Below the pieces are notes generated by a model that saw nothing but the letters and a program-made list of their open reading frames with translations, was not told the origin of the DNA and did no database searches. A program made the translations under genes and the position numbers. 64,000 nucleotides of DNA from JANQOH01 sp965200095 (GTDB lineage: Bacteria; Pseudomonadota; Alphaproteobacteria; UBA7887), in assembly GCA_965200095.1 (NCBI GenBank), contig OZ241350.1, positions 992,001 through 1,056,000 of the forward strand, read 5' to 3'. Positions 53,701 through 61,780 of the stretch are shown in pieces. Every line of letters begins with the position of its first letter. The stretch's first letter is position 1.

Positions 53701-54846
53701 TCAGCGCCGGTTCGCGTCCTCCCGCGCGCGGGCCAGCAATTCCGCGCCATCGGCGCAATCGACGACCAAATCGCCGATCTCCGCGAGCCGGTCGGTGTCC
53801 GCAACCCCCGCCAGAAGCGCCGCCAGCCGGGCGCCCGCGTCGGCGCCGAACTTCCGCCCCGCCTGACGCGAAAGCAACGCCCGCTCCCGCTCCAGGCCTT
53901 GCTCCAGCGTTTCGGCCCGTGTGCGCGCGGTCGCGTTCTCCAACTCGCGCGCAAGACGCGCTTCCTCGCGCGCGGTCGCGTTCTCCAACTCGCGCGCAAG
54001 ACGCGCTTCCTCGCGCGCAATCCCCGCTTCGATGCCGGTCTTGACGCGCGTCTCGACATATTCGTCGATCCGTCTCGCCAGTAGCGAACCCATGGCGCTC
54101 AAACCTCCCGTATCCGCAGCCGCCTGCAACGCCGAAGGCAGGTCCGGATGCGCACGCGCCGTCGCGCTGCGCTCCACCATCCCCAGCGTCAACTCCGCAA
54201 AGGCGCGCCGGAGACTCGCATGTTCCTCACCCGACAGCAACGCCGAAACCCGCCGCAACACCGCCGCCATCGTCGAAACCGAACCCTGCTCCAGCGCAAT
54301 TTGCGCCGAAACCACATTACCCTCCGGCAAATCCTCAACCCGAAGCGCGTGCTCGTCAATCACCAGATGACGCTGGCGGGGCTGGAACGGCGCCAGAGCC
54401 TCACCCACCGACGCTATCGTCTCACCCACCTCCGCCGCCGCCGACCAGCGCCGCTCGCCGTTGTAGATCACAACAGGAAGCACCGGCGGAAGACGCCCGT
54501 CCGCCGGAAGCCGTCCGCCGCGGATCAGTTTCAGATACATCCGCGCCGTGTAGGCCAAGATGCGCGCCGCCATGTGGCGATCCACCGTGGACTGGAATTC
54601 CAGCAGAACGAGAAGATACAGCCAGTCCCCCGCCGCGCCCCGGAAGCCCACGCGCCACGCGGCGTCGCCGCTCCCCCGCCCGAAGCCGTCGTCGACGTAA
54701 TCCGGAGGCAATTGTTCGAGGGTATCGAAATCCAGCGCCGCGACGACATCGGTGGGCGCGAAGCCGCGCAACAGGTCCTCCACCATCCGCGCATGGTCGA
54801 ACCAGCGCTTGAAGGCCGCGTCATGAAACTCGCGCGCCGCCGCCAT
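53701..54846 (-). CDS. Rpn-family PD-(D/E)XK nuclease, copy 1
   Basis: 381 residues, belonging to the Rpn/YhgA-like 'recombination-promoting nuclease/putative transposase' family. N-terminal REFHDAAFKRWFDHARMVEDLL, nuclease core with DDGFGRGSGDAAWRV and LLVLLEFQSTVD (Glu-X-Gln motif), then PVVIYNGERRWSAA. The C-terminal coiled coil has a duplicated REEARLARELENATA unit, making this the longest of three copies. GGGAGGT precedes the ATG. Downstream lies only the first few codons of a lost caspase gene. Confidence 0.88.
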   Translation of the reverse strand: MAAAREFHDAAFKRWFDHARMVEDLLRGFAPTDVVAALDFDTLEQLPPDYVDDGFGRGSGDAAWRVGFRGAAGDWLYLLVLLEFQSTVDRHMAARILAYTARMYLKLIRGGRLPADGRLPPVLPVVIYNGERRWSAAAEVGETIASVGEALAPFQPRQRHLVIDEHALRVEDLPEGNVVSAQIALEQGSVSTMAAVLRRVSALLSGEEHASLRRAFAELTLGMVERSATARAHPDLPSALQAAADTGGLSAMGSLLARRIDEYVETRVKTGIEAGIAREEARLARELENATAREEARLARELENATARTRAETLEQGLERERALLSRQAGRKFGADAGARLAALLAGVADTDRLAEIGDLVVDCADGAELLARAREDANRR

Positions 54847-55006
54847 CGCGACCTCCCACGTCCGCCGTCCCGCCCCGCCGGGGCGTCTCGCGTGTCGAAG
54901 GCGGACGCGCGCGACCCGGAACGAACGGGGAGTTCAAGCGACCGCTTGCGACCCGCGCCGCGCCCGCCATGCGTCGTCCCCGACAGACGGCGCCCGAAAA
55001 ACCCGG

Positions 55007-55147
55007 CCGGGGGCAAGCTCGCCGGCCCCCTCGGAAATCTCTACAGGGCAGGGGGCGAACGTCCGGGCCGCCTCAACCCTGCGCGCAACGACGGATCCCG
55101 TTTCCGCCGGCCCGCGCGTGCACGCGACACGCCTCTCGCCCCCCGGG
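55007..55147 (-). pseudogene. Deletion scar with the 3' end of a caspase-FGE gene and its hairpin
   Basis: After Rpn copy 2, the coding strand reads GCCCGGACGTTC (as in the end ARTFTP of the intact target gene), loses the stop codon, then shows a hairpin at 55007-55025 (CCGGGGGC-AA-GCTCGCCGG with one bulge) followed by a T5 run. Almost the whole caspase-FGE gene is missing, leaving only the end of its variable region. Confidence 0.65.
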
Positions 55148-56251
55148 TTAAAACGCCGGACCCGTCTCCCGCGCGCGGGCCAACAATTCCGCGCCATCGG
55201 CGCAATCGACGACCAAATCGCCGATCTCCGCGAGCCGGTCAGTGTCCGCAACCCCCGCCAGAAGCGCCGCCAGCCGGGCGCCCGCGTCGGCGCCGAACTT
55301 CCGCCCCGCCTGGCGCGAGAGCAACGCCCGCTCCCGCTCCAGCCCTTGCTCCAGCGTTTCGGCCCGCGTGCGCGCGGTCGCGTTCTCCAACTCACGCGCT
55401 ACCGCGCTCTCCACTTCACGCGCGATGCCCGCTTCGATGCCGGTCTTGACGCGAGTCTCGACATATTCGTCGATCCGTCTCGCCAGTAGCGAACCCATGG
55501 CGCTCAAACCTCCCGTGTCCGCAGCCGCCTGCAACGCCGAAGGCAAGTCCGGATGCGCACGCGCCGTCGCGCTGCGCTCCACCATCCCCAGCGTCAACTC
55601 CGCAAAGGCGCGCCGGAGACTCGCATGTTCCTCACCCGACAGCAACGCCGACACCCGCCGCAACACCGCCGCCATCGTCGAAACCGAACCCTGCTCCAGC
55701 GCAATTTGCGCCGAAACCACATTATCCTCCGGCAAATCCTCAACCCGAAGCGCGTGCTCGTCAATCACCAGATGACGCTGGCGGGGCTGGAACGGCGCCA
55801 GGGCCTCACCCACCGACGCTATCGTCTCTCCCACCTCCCGCGCCGCCGACCAGCGCCGCTCGCCATTGTAGATCACAACAGGAAGCACCGGCGGAAGCCG
55901 CCCGTCCGCCGGAAGCCGTCCGCCGCGGATCAGTTTCAGATACATCCGCGCCGTGTAGGCGAGGATGCGCGCCGCCATGTGACGGTCCACCGTGGACTGG
56001 AACTCCAGCAACACGAGAAGATACAGCCAGTCCCCCGCCGCGCCCCGGAAGCCCACGCGCCACGCGGCGTCGCCGCTCCCCCGCCCGAAGCCGTCGTCGA
56101 CGTAATCCGCCGGCAACTGTTCGAGGGTATCGAAATCCAGCGCCGCGACGACATCGGCCGGCGCGAAGCCGCGCAACAGGTCCTCCACCATCCGCGCATG
56201 GTCGAACCAGCGCTTGAAGGCCGCGTCATGAAACTCGCGCGCCGCCACCAT
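55148..56251 (-). CDS. Rpn-family PD-(D/E)XK nuclease, copy 2
   Basis: 367 residues, nearly identical to copy 1 through the nuclease core. Differences are MVAAREF at the start, a coiled-coil region with REVESAVARELENATA (one unit shorter than copy 1), and a last segment RARETGPAF instead of AREDANRR, caused by the downstream deletion junction. Same GGGAGGT ribosome-binding site. Confidence 0.88.
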   Translation of the reverse strand: MVAAREFHDAAFKRWFDHARMVEDLLRGFAPADVVAALDFDTLEQLPADYVDDGFGRGSGDAAWRVGFRGAAGDWLYLLVLLEFQSTVDRHMAARILAYTARMYLKLIRGGRLPADGRLPPVLPVVIYNGERRWSAAREVGETIASVGEALAPFQPRQRHLVIDEHALRVEDLPEDNVVSAQIALEQGSVSTMAAVLRRVSALLSGEEHASLRRAFAELTLGMVERSATARAHPDLPSALQAAADTGGLSAMGSLLARRIDEYVETRVKTGIEAGIAREVESAVARELENATARTRAETLEQGLERERALLSRQAGRKFGADAGARLAALLAGVADTDRLAEIGDLVVDCADGAELLARARETGPAF

Positions 56252-56411
56252 CGCGACCTCCCACGTCCGCCGTCCCGCCCCGCCGGGGCGTCTCGCGTGT
56301 CGAAGGCGGACGCGCGCGACCCGGAACGAACGGGGAGTTCAAGCGACCGCTTGCGACCCGCGCCGCGCCCGCCATGCGTCGTCCCCGACAGACGGCGCCC
56401 GAAAAACCCGG

Positions 56412-56430
56412 CCGGGGGCAAGCCCACCGG
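56412..56430 (-). terminator. Hairpin after caspase-FGE gene 2
   Basis: CCGGGGGC-AA-GCCCACCGG forms an 8-bp stem with one bulged A, followed on the coding strand by GGCCGGGTTTTT. It lies about 20 bp beyond the stop codon. Hairpins just after the variable region are known to assist DGR homing; it may also terminate transcription. Confidence 0.6.
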
Positions 56431-56450
56431 ACCCCCAAAGAGGTAAAGAT

Positions 56451-58577
56451 TCAAGGGGTGAGCGTCCGAGCCACACGGAAGCCGTTGTCAACGTGCCGGT
56501 CCCAAGCGACGAGCCCGTAGCGGACCGCCGAGCGGAGGTCCCTCGGGGTGCCGTTGAACCAGGACCCGCCGCGGAGAACGCGAAGGGAACATTCGCCGCT
56601 TTCCCAAGCGCTCCCGTTGCGCGGAGCTCCGGTGTAACTGTCGTTCCAGCAATCCTGAACCCACTCCCAAACATTCCCGTGAACGTCATGCAAACCGAAC
56701 GAATTCCCGCCGAAACTACCCACAGGAGAAGTCCGGGAATAGCCGTCGTCGCAATCCACACCCCAATCCAGGCCCGAACTCGCATCCGCGCCGTTCGCGT
56801 AGCGGCACTGAGACGACGAACCATCCCCCCACCAATACCGCGTCTGTGTCCCCGCACGCGCTACATACTCCCACTCCGACTCGCTCAACAGGCGATACGA
56901 CTCCCCCGTCTCTCGTGAAAGCCACCGCACATACGCACGCGCATCGTCCCAGCTCACGCAAACCACAGGGTGCGAACCCGTTTGCGGAAAACCCGGATTC
57001 CGCCAACCCCGACCCGAACGATCCTTCCCTTCCTCGTCCTCCCAGATCCAGCACGAATCGCCCATCGAACGGCCCGTTGCGGACACGAAGCGACCGAACT
57101 CGTCACGCGTCACCTCGTGCATCCCAACCGCAAAAGGCGACCTGATCGTCACCCGACGCCGCGGACCCTCGTCGCTATCCCCCTCCGAAGACGGCGAACC
57201 CATCATGAAATCCCCCGACGGTACCACGACCATCTCGGGGCAATGCGGGCAGTCCCGGAAAACCTCGCCGACCGCGGGAACGCGCTCCCGCTCCGCAGCC
57301 TCACGCTCCGCCCGATCCCGGGCCTCGCGACCGGCCGCAATCAGAGCTTCCGCCTGTTCCCGCGTCAGATACGACGTCGCCTCGTAACCCTTCGCAGACT
57401 GCCACGACGATATCGCGTCCCGACTCCGCGGACCCAAAAGCCCGTCCGCCCGGCTCACCTCGAAACCCAGCGCATTCAAACCCCACTGCAACGCAACGCG
57501 GGCCTCCCGGTCCAGGCCCAGACCCGACTCCAGAGCCGCATAACCCGCACCCGACGGAACGGGACCGGAAGAGGAAGAAGGGGAAACCTCCCCGCCGTTT
57601 CCGAGCCGCGCCAGCCGGTTGCGCGCAAGAGCCGCATAGACGCCGGACGGAAACGCCTCCAGATACGCCGCGAAATCCGCCGCATCCGCGCTCCCCGAAA
57701 TCGACTCCCAGAACACCCGGTCGGCGGCGATGAGCGCCTCACTCTCGGGCGACGGCGCCGGAGGCGCTCCGGGCGCGGCAACCGTCCCCGCAAGCGGCGT
57801 TTCGCCCGGCGCGAAGTAGAAATTCCGCGTCAGCGACAGACTCACCCAGGGCTCCTGCCGTTCCGCCGTGCGCTCGAGAACCGTGGCCGTAACCGACGTC
57901 AGCATGTCCGTAACGCTCTCCCCCGGACGACCGATATGCTCCAGAAGGGCCGCCGTGAACGGCGAGTTCCGCCCGTCGCCGTCGGCCGCCACGCCGCCCG
58001 GCCGCGTCGCAAAGGCGATGAGCGCGCCGCGCCGCATGGCCTCGACCCGGGCCAGCCCGCGGCCCACGCCGCGCGTCCCCGCCGCCGCCAGCGGGTTGTC
58101 GCGGCACGCGTCGAGGAACACCAGGTTCGTCTCGCCCCGCATCCGCCGCATCACCGTTTCCAGTTCGACCGCCCCGCGCTCGAGCGCCAGCGTGCTCGTC
58201 AACGCCACATCGACCGGCGCGACGTAGTTCGCGCCGTCGACCTGAAGCCCGTGGCCCGCGTAGAAGAACAGCGCCGCCTCGGCGCCGCGAGACGCATCCG
58301 CGAAGGTCGCGAGCTTGTCGTAGAAACCCTCCCGGTCCAGGTCCAGCCCCAGGACCACCTCGAAGCCGAGCCCCCGCAACGCTTCCGCCATGTCGGCGGC
58401 GTCGTTGACCGGGTTCGCAAGCGGCGGAGCATGAACGTAGGCGCCGTTCCCCACGACAAGCGCGACCCGGTCCGCCGCCGCAGCGGAAAACGCCGCCGCG
58501 CAGCAAACCGCCGCCATGGACGCCGCCAGAAGCGCCACTACCGCCGGCGCGCGCCGCGCCGTCCCTCCGTCGCGCAT
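56451..58577 (-). CDS. Secreted caspase-FGE (C-type-lectin-fold) protein, second DGR target-like gene
   Basis: 708 residues from the ATG at 58577 (GAGGCG site). Signal peptide (VVALLAASMAAVCCAAAFSAAA); caspase domain with VALVVGNGAYVHAP, FYAGHGLQVDG (His) and FLDACRDNPL (Cys); helical repeat WESISGSADAADFAAYLEAF; peptidoglycan-binding-like LNALGFEVSRADGLLGPRSR; then a formylglycine-generating-enzyme/sulfatase-modifying fold from FRDCPHCPEMVVVPSG to the end (MHEVTRDEF, VCVSWDDARAYVRWLS, LHDVHGNVWEWVQD). The final segment RVLRGGSWFNGTPRDL ... NGFRVARTLTP is the variable-region position. It starts 26 bp after Rpn copy 3, as a likely two-gene operon. Confidence 0.88.
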   Translation of the reverse strand: MRDGGTARRAPAVVALLAASMAAVCCAAAFSAAAADRVALVVGNGAYVHAPPLANPVNDAADMAEALRGLGFEVVLGLDLDREGFYDKLATFADASRGAEAALFFYAGHGLQVDGANYVAPVDVALTSTLALERGAVELETVMRRMRGETNLVFLDACRDNPLAAAGTRGVGRGLARVEAMRRGALIAFATRPGGVAADGDGRNSPFTAALLEHIGRPGESVTDMLTSVTATVLERTAERQEPWVSLSLTRNFYFAPGETPLAGTVAAPGAPPAPSPESEALIAADRVFWESISGSADAADFAAYLEAFPSGVYAALARNRLARLGNGGEVSPSSSSGPVPSGAGYAALESGLGLDREARVALQWGLNALGFEVSRADGLLGPRSRDAISSWQSAKGYEATSYLTREQAEALIAAGREARDRAEREAAERERVPAVGEVFRDCPHCPEMVVVPSGDFMMGSPSSEGDSDEGPRRRVTIRSPFAVGMHEVTRDEFGRFVSATGRSMGDSCWIWEDEEGKDRSGRGWRNPGFPQTGSHPVVCVSWDDARAYVRWLSRETGESYRLLSESEWEYVARAGTQTRYWWGDGSSSQCRYANGADASSGLDWGVDCDDGYSRTSPVGSFGGNSFGLHDVHGNVWEWVQDCWNDSYTGAPRNGSAWESGECSLRVLRGGSWFNGTPRDLRSAVRYGLVAWDRHVDNGFRVARTLTP
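56461..56590 (-). other. Diverged DGR variable region (VR2)
   Basis: Homologous to the template at 60135-60250 at both ends (RVLRGGSW and GFRVART), but one codon longer (FNGT against NNN) and with many differences at non-adenine template positions, for example GCG to TCG and GCC to AAC. It is not a recent copy of this template. Confidence 0.7.
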
Positions 58578-58603
58578 CGCCTCAGCCCGGCCCGCCGGCC
58601 GCG

Positions 58604-59671
58604 TCAGCGCCGGTCCGCGTCCTCCCGCGCGCGGGCCAGCAATTCCGCGCCATCGGCGCAATCGACGACCAAATCGCCGATCTCCGCAAGCCGGTCGGTG
58701 TCCGCAACCCCCGCCAGAAGCGCCGCCAGCCGGGCGCCCGCGTCGGCGCCGAACTTCCGCCCCGCCTGGCGCGAGAGCAACGCCCGCTCCCGCTCCAGCC
58801 CTTGCTCCAGCGTTTCGGCCCGCGTGCGCGCGATGCCCGCTTCGATGCCCGCTTCGATGCCGGTCTTGACGCGAGTCTCGACATATTCGTCGATCCGTCT
58901 CGCCAGTAGCGAACCCATGGCGCTCAAACCTCCCGTATCCGCTGCCGCCTGCAACGCCGAAGGCAAGTCCGGATGCGCACGCGCCGTCGCGCTGCGCTCC
59001 ACCATCCCCAGCGTCAACTCCGCAAAGGCGCGCCGGAGACTCGCATGTTCCTTGCCCGACAGCAACGCCGACACCCGCCGCAACACCGCCGCCATCGTCG
59101 AAACCGAACCCTGCTCCAGCGCAATTTGCGCCGAAACCACATTATCCTCCGGCAAATCCTCAACCCGAAGCGCGTGCTCGTCAATCACCAGGTGACGCTG
59201 GCGGGGCTGGAACGGCGCCAGGGCCTCACCCACCGACGCTATCGTCTCACCCACCTCCGCCGCCGCCGACCAGCGCCGCTCGCCGTTGTAGATCACAACA
59301 GGAAGCACCGGCGGAAGACGCCCGTCCGCCGGAAGCCGTCCGCCGCGGATCAGTTTCAGATACATCCGCGCCGTGTAGGCGAGGATGCGCGCCGCCATGT
59401 GACGGTCCACCGTGGACTGGAACTCCAGCAACACGAGAAGATACAGCCAGTCCCCCGCCGCGCCCCGGAAGCGCACGCGCCACGCGGCGTCGCCGCTTCC
59501 CCGCGCGAAGCCGTCGTCGACGTAATCCGGAGGCAACTGTTCGAGGGTATCGAAATCCAGCGCCTTGACGACATCGGCCGGCGCGAAGCCGCGCAACAGG
59601 TCCTCCACCATCCGCGCATGGTCGAACCAGCGCTTGAAGGCCGCGTCATGAAACTCGCGCGCCGCCGCCAT
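58604..59671 (-). CDS. Rpn-family PD-(D/E)XK nuclease, copy 3
   Basis: 355 residues, the shortest copy: the coiled-coil insert is reduced to GIEAGIEAGIARTRAETLEQ. The nuclease core has small changes from the others (VVKALDFDTLEQ, DDGFARGSGDAAWRVRF). It ends AREDADRR. Directly upstream of, and probably co-transcribed with, the caspase-FGE gene at 56451-58577, the only intact Rpn-caspase pair in the window. Confidence 0.88.
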   Translation of the reverse strand: MAAAREFHDAAFKRWFDHARMVEDLLRGFAPADVVKALDFDTLEQLPPDYVDDGFARGSGDAAWRVRFRGAAGDWLYLLVLLEFQSTVDRHMAARILAYTARMYLKLIRGGRLPADGRLPPVLPVVIYNGERRWSAAAEVGETIASVGEALAPFQPRQRHLVIDEHALRVEDLPEDNVVSAQIALEQGSVSTMAAVLRRVSALLSGKEHASLRRAFAELTLGMVERSATARAHPDLPSALQAAADTGGLSAMGSLLARRIDEYVETRVKTGIEAGIEAGIARTRAETLEQGLERERALLSRQAGRKFGADAGARLAALLAGVADTDRLAEIGDLVVDCADGAELLARAREDADRR

Positions 59672-59802
59672 CGCGACCTCCCACGTCCGCCGTCCCGCCC
59701 CGCCGGGGCGTCTCGCGTGTCGAAGGCGGACGCGCGCGACCCGGAGCGAACAGGGAGTTCAAGCGACCGCTTGCGATCCGCGCCGCGCCCGCCATGCGTC
59801 GG

Positions 59803-59942
59803 AAACCTCGCCGCCGCCGCGGCCCTGCCCGGCGACGGCCGGGCGGCGGCGGAAACGCGCGTCGGGATCTCCGACGGGATCTGAATGTCCGGCCCCCTTT
59901 CCCGGTCGATGCGGGCTGTCGCGTTCGCAGCGCTCGCGGCCT
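59803..59942 (+). pseudogene. Duplicate fragment of the lipoprotein-caspase junction
   Basis: About 140 bp nearly identical to 53333-53472: the last codons of the DUF4384 lipoprotein (AAAALPGDGRAAAETRVGISDG, stop) and the first codons of the next caspase (MSGPLSRSMRAVAFAALAA). It is bounded on the left by the upstream region of Rpn copy 3 and on the right by DGR-associated sequence. Confidence 0.75.
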
Positions 59943-60001
59943 TTTTTTCGTCCACCGTCGAGAAAACCTCTGCGGCCGACATCGCCCCATGCGTGAGGAC
60001 C

Positions 60002-60052
60002 GACCCGGCGCCCCGCCCCCGCGCGGCGGCGGGGCAAGAGGGGCGCCGGGTC
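60002..60052 (-). terminator. Long hairpin downstream of the template repeat and RT gene
   Basis: GACCCGGCGCCCC (60002-60014) pairs perfectly with 60040-60052 (13 bp). A smaller inner stem (GCCCC with GGGGC) sits in the loop. On the coding strand it lies just beyond the RT stop codon at 60061 and about 80 bp past the template repeat. It could terminate the template RNA or protect its 3' end. Confidence 0.65.
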
Positions 60053-60060
60053 TTCGCTCG

Positions 60061-61347
60061 TCATGACCGTCCCTGGACGCTCACCGGCGCGCCCGGCGGC
60101 CCCGTGAGGCCGGCGGTTCGGGCATCGGAGCGTGCGGGCCACACGAAAGCCGGCGTTGTTGTTCCGGTTTCCGGTGTCGTTCCTGTTGCGGTTCGCCGCG
60201 CGGAGGTTCCTCGGGTTGTTGTTCCAGGAGCCGCCGCGGAGAACGCGACGGCAGGGGGACGGGCAGGCTCCCCGGACGGGCGGCGCGACGGGTCGAACCA
60301 TCCGCCCCGGAAGATCGCCTGGCGCAGGCGCCAGCTGTCGGCGTGTCCGGCATGGGCGACCCACGCGCCCACCCGGCGTTCGATCTCCTCGCGCGAAGCC
60401 GACCCGGCGCGCCAGCGGTCGCGCAGGCCGCGCAGCCGGTTGCGGAAGCGGCGCACATTGGCCTCCGGCAGGCGCCGCCGCCCGCCGGGCAGCAGCACGA
60501 AACCGAGGAACTCCGCCGGCGCGCGCGTATCGGCGATCTCCGTCTTGCGCGGATGCAGGCGCAGGCGGCGGCCCTCGAGGAACAGCGCGATGCGCCGCCG
60601 CCACTCCTCCAGTTGCGCCGGGTCGTCGTGGAACAGCGCGAAGTCGTCCACATAACGCAGATAGCCCCTTGCGCGCAGGACCTGCTTGCAGAAACGGTCG
60701 AGACCGTCGAGATAGACATTGGCGAAGAACCGGCTCGTCAGGTTGCCGATCGGCAGCCCGCGCCGGCGCTCATGCGGCGTGAACAGACCGTCGCCGGGGA
60801 AATGAAGCAGAACCGGCTCCTGCGGGTTGGAGCCGTCGACGATCCGGTCGGCGAGCCCCAGAGTGCGCGGGCAGGCGAGGCGACGCCGCAGGTCGCGCTT
60901 GAGGATCCCGTGGTCGATGGAGGGAAAATACCGCCATATGTCGCAGCGCAGGACATGGCGGAAGCGGTCGCGGAAGCGCTCGTAGCGCGCGACGGCGCGG
61001 TGCGTCCCCTTGCCCTTGCGGTTGGCGTAACTGTCATGGATGAAGCCGCGCTCGAAGACCGGTTCGACAACCGCGCACAGGGCATGATGCACGACGCGGT
61101 CGCGGAACGGCGCGGCGGAGACGACACGGTGTTTCGGGTCGAAGACCTCGATGACCGTGTAGCGCCCCGGCCGGTAGCGCCCGCTCGCGAGGGCGCGTTC
61201 GAGGCGCAGGACTTCGGTCTCCAGGTTGGAGAGGAAGGCCGCCGGCCCCGGTTTCGCCCGCTTGCCGGCCGCCGCGCGCAGGGCGGCGGCGCGCAACGCG
61301 GGGAAGGACGCGACGGCGCCGAAAAGGTCATGCGCTTTCGCGGGCAT
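60061..61347 (-). CDS. DGR-type reverse transcriptase
   Basis: 428 residues from the ATG at 61347 (GAGAAAGG site). It would copy the template-repeat RNA into adenine-mutated cDNA. RT motifs: CDIWRYFPSIDH (first catalytic Asp, residue 136), RGLPIGNLTSRFFANVYL (motif 4, residues 197-213), LRYVDDFALF (catalytic YVDD, 232-235) and EFLGFVLLPGG. DGR enzymes normally have LPIGNLTSQ; here Gln is Arg. The start overlaps the Avd gene by 20 bp. The last ~60 residues (from about 368) are Thr/Arg/Pro-rich and are translated from the template repeat in another frame, so the functional enzyme may end near residue 365. Confidence 0.93.
   Translation of the reverse strand: MPAKAHDLFGAVASFPALRAAALRAAAGKRAKPGPAAFLSNLETEVLRLERALASGRYRPGRYTVIEVFDPKHRVVSAAPFRDRVVHHALCAVVEPVFERGFIHDSYANRKGKGTHRAVARYERFRDRFRHVLRCDIWRYFPSIDHGILKRDLRRRLACPRTLGLADRIVDGSNPQEPVLLHFPGDGLFTPHERRRGLPIGNLTSRFFANVYLDGLDRFCKQVLRARGYLRYVDDFALFHDDPAQLEEWRRRIALFLEGRRLRLHPRKTEIADTRAPAEFLGFVLLPGGRRRLPEANVRRFRNRLRGLRDRWRAGSASREEIERRVGAWVAHAGHADSWRLRQAIFRGGWFDPSRRPSGEPARPPAVAFSAAAPGTTTRGTSARRTATGTTPETGTTTPAFVWPARSDARTAGLTGPPGAPVSVQGRS
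60135..60250 (-). ncRNA. DGR template repeat (TR)
   Basis: 116 bp aligned without gaps to 61797-61912. Read in the frame of the target it would encode RVLRGGSW, then a block with eleven Asn, all AAC codons, then AGFRVART. Clustered AAC codons are the signature of DGR templates, because mutating either adenine gives up to 15 residues but no stop codon. It lies inside the 3' end of the RT reading frame, in a different frame. The RNA itself, not a protein, is its expected product. Confidence 0.92.
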
Positions 61348-61711
61348 CGTGCGCCTTTCTCCACGCGCCGATGCGTCGCCCGGTGTCGTCCAGGCTCCGC
61401 GCCGCGTGTTCGTAGCGCCGCGGGTCGAGGAAGCGCAGGTCATGGGCGAGGCGGAAGAGGAAGCGCAGTTTCTCGATCCCCAGATTGGCGCGGGCGAGAT
61501 GCGGGCCGCGCCGGCGGGTGTATGTCGCTTCGACGAGGGAGTCGAGCACGTCGAGCGCGGTCGTTTGGATGCGGTCTCCGAGCAGGAACTTCTGCCGGCG
61601 CGGAAAGCGCTCCACCGCGGGAACGAGCCAGAGGAGGAAGCGGTAATGCGCCTCCAGCGCCGGACCCGTCTCGCGCGCGCTCGTCCGTTCGCCGACGCTA
61701 TCGACGCTCAC
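61328..61711 (-). CDS. avd: DGR accessory variability determinant (Avd-like four-helix bundle)
   Basis: 127 residues from a GTG at 61711; basic, all-helical, of the S23/bAvd type. Landmarks are LEAHYRFLLWLVPAVERFPRRQKFLLGDRIQ, LDSLVEATYTRR and LRFLFRLAHDLRFLD. Avd forms a pentamer that binds RT and template RNA and is needed for mutagenic homing. It overlaps the RT start by 20 bp. Confidence 0.88.
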   Translation of the reverse strand: MSVDSVGERTSARETGPALEAHYRFLLWLVPAVERFPRRQKFLLGDRIQTTALDVLDSLVEATYTRRRGPHLARANLGIEKLRFLFRLAHDLRFLDPRRYEHAARSLDDTGRRIGAWRKAHDARESA

Positions 61712-61732
61712 CGGAACGCGAAAAAAATCCGG

Positions 61733-61752
61733 CCGGGGGGCAAGCCCCCCGG
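61733..61752 (-). terminator. Hairpin with T-run after DGR target gene 1
   Basis: CCGGGGGG-CAAG-CCCCCCGG gives a perfect 8-bp stem, followed on the coding strand by CCGGATTTTTTT. It starts 28 bp after the stop codon of the target gene. It works as a rho-independent terminator by shape, and its position also matches the hairpins that enhance homing in known DGRs. Confidence 0.75.
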
Positions 61753-61780
61753 ACCCCCGGAGAGGTAAAGAAGTAAAGAT

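Noticed and set aside
56970..59195. 741-residue + strand ORF over the caspase-FGE and Rpn genes
   Set aside because: Antisense shadow; Arg/Pro-rich, and conserved motifs are only on the minus strand.
59759..60604. Protein-like frame RVLRGGSW-NNN ... GFRVART as a separate gene
   Set aside because: This is the template repeat read in the target frame. It lies inside a non-family frame and is expected to act as RNA.
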